Of a stretch of DNA of 36,309 nt, positions 35,951 to 36,309 are shown in pieces. A program made the position numbers and the translations under genes. The notes under the pieces are model-generated. The model ran no database searches and was not told the origin of the DNA. It saw nothing but the letters and a program-made list of their open reading frames with translations. The stretch is from a virus. Every line of letters starts with the position of its first letter. Position 1 is the first letter of the stretch. Where the stretch lies: positions 1 through 36,309 of IMG/VR virus record IMGVR_UViG_3300042874_000042; one strand, 5' to 3'.

Positions 35951-36309
35951 ACAAACGACTCTCTGCCATCTTTTTTGTACTTAGTAGTATTCGTTAATTT
36001 ATAGTTAGTATTTTTGTCAAATATAAACTCGGTTTCACCTGTTGAGCCGAGCATTGTATTAACATCATTTACTAATTTTACTCTAATAAACACGCTATTG
36101 TCTGCGTCTGCAAAGCCAGCAAACGACCCTGCTGTTCTTGGATTTAATGAAAACGAAGTTAATTGAGAAAACTTTCCAGATTGATATGATTGCAAGATAG
36201 TATTGATTTCACCTTTTGTAGCACTAATCCCACGAAATAGAACGCTATTAGGTTCTAATTTATGCGTAAAGCCTTCTTTCTTTAAGTCGTTATAATCACT
36301 ATTATCTTT
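35926..36309 (-). CDS. ADP-ribosyltransferase domain, C-terminal part of a minus-strand gene (Mu F-like head protein likely), partial
   Basis: The frame stays open to the right edge, so only about 127 C-terminal residues are visible; the TTG at 36195 is not the start. The three signature regions of arginine-type (R-S-E) mono-ADP-ribosyltransferases are present in order: NSVLFRGISATKGE (R), FSQLTSFSLNPRTAGSFAGF (STS-like), and STGETEFIFDKNTNYKL (ExE, here E-T-E). The end is SFVYVLDVEI. Such domains transfer ADP-ribose from NAD+ to a target protein. Because the next gene is gpG-like, the missing N-terminal part is probably a Mu gpF-like minor head protein, as head protein/ART fusions are known in phages. 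Confidence 0.65.
   Translation of the reverse strand, partial: KDNSDYNDLKKEGFTHKLEPNSVLFRGISATKGEINTILQSYQSGKFSQLTSFSLNPRTAGSFAGFADADNSVFIRVKLVNDVNTMLGSTGETEFIFDKNTNYKLTNTTKYKKDGRESFVYVLDVEI

Noticed and set aside
1-36309. CRISPR array, transposon or insertion sequence
   Set aside because: No regularly spaced direct repeats with unique spacers, no transposase and no terminal inverted repeats with target duplications were seen.

Overview
The window is almost entirely one tailed-phage genome (or prophage), AT-rich, most likely infecting a member of the Bacteroidota. Two things point to that host: three promoter candidates carry the Bacteroidota -7 element TAnnTTTG instead of a sigma70 -10 box, and the gene families (Mu-I-like protease, gp36/gp37-like neck proteins, BspA-like leucine-rich repeat fiber) fit. 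Genes are tightly packed, with many ATGA or TAATG start/stop overlaps. No integrase, transposase, lysogeny repressor, tRNA, rRNA or CRISPR array was recognised, so lifestyle and integration state are not visible.

Layout. (1) 1-2154, minus strand: NinG-like nuclease, PLD-like protein, ParB-like protein, small-terminase-like protein, and perhaps the first codons of the next gene (large terminase by position). (2) 2155-2299: divergent regulatory region with promoters facing both ways and a 12-bp-spaced direct repeat. (3) 2300-9633, plus: protease/scaffold, decoration protein with an inserted domain, lambda-E-like major capsid protein, two neck proteins, a lysis cassette (holin candidate, secreted endolysin, membrane proteins, small HExxH protein), a Dam-type methyltransferase with a long leucine-repeat insert, and a metallophosphoesterase. 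(4) 9634-14959: receptor-binding/fiber block bracketed by two related non-coding repeat clusters. (5) 14960-25089: tail tube candidate, large tail protein, tail accessory proteins, tail assembly chaperones joined by a -1 frameshift, and a 1614-residue tape measure protein. (6) 25090-25449: control region with an operator-like repeat and an early promoter. (7) 25450-35212, plus: early genes, including a 23-residue-repeat protein, a Sak4-like ATPase, a PD-(D/E)XK nuclease, a DnaA-domain-IV-like protein, a replication initiator, a DnaC-like loader, a small protein with an SSB-type tail, a ParB-like protein, a methyltransferase broken by one stop codon, a MazG-like protein, a small nuclease and a Mor-like activator. 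(8) 35192-36309, minus: virion morphogenesis protein and the 3' part of a gene encoding an ADP-ribosyltransferase domain.

How it fits together. The minus-strand genes at the two ends look like one head/packaging operon cut by the window edges: NinG to small terminase runs off the left edge, and the ART/head protein and morphogenesis gene come in from the right edge. Large terminase and portal are the genes missing between. This suggests a circular or circularly permuted genome slightly larger than the window. The Mor-like activator at the end of the early operon is a natural candidate to switch on the divergent late promoters at 2187-2273. ATPase, nuclease and SSB-tailed protein look like a phage recombination set beside a minimal initiator/loader replication set. 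All functional names come from reading the translations by eye; no database search was run.
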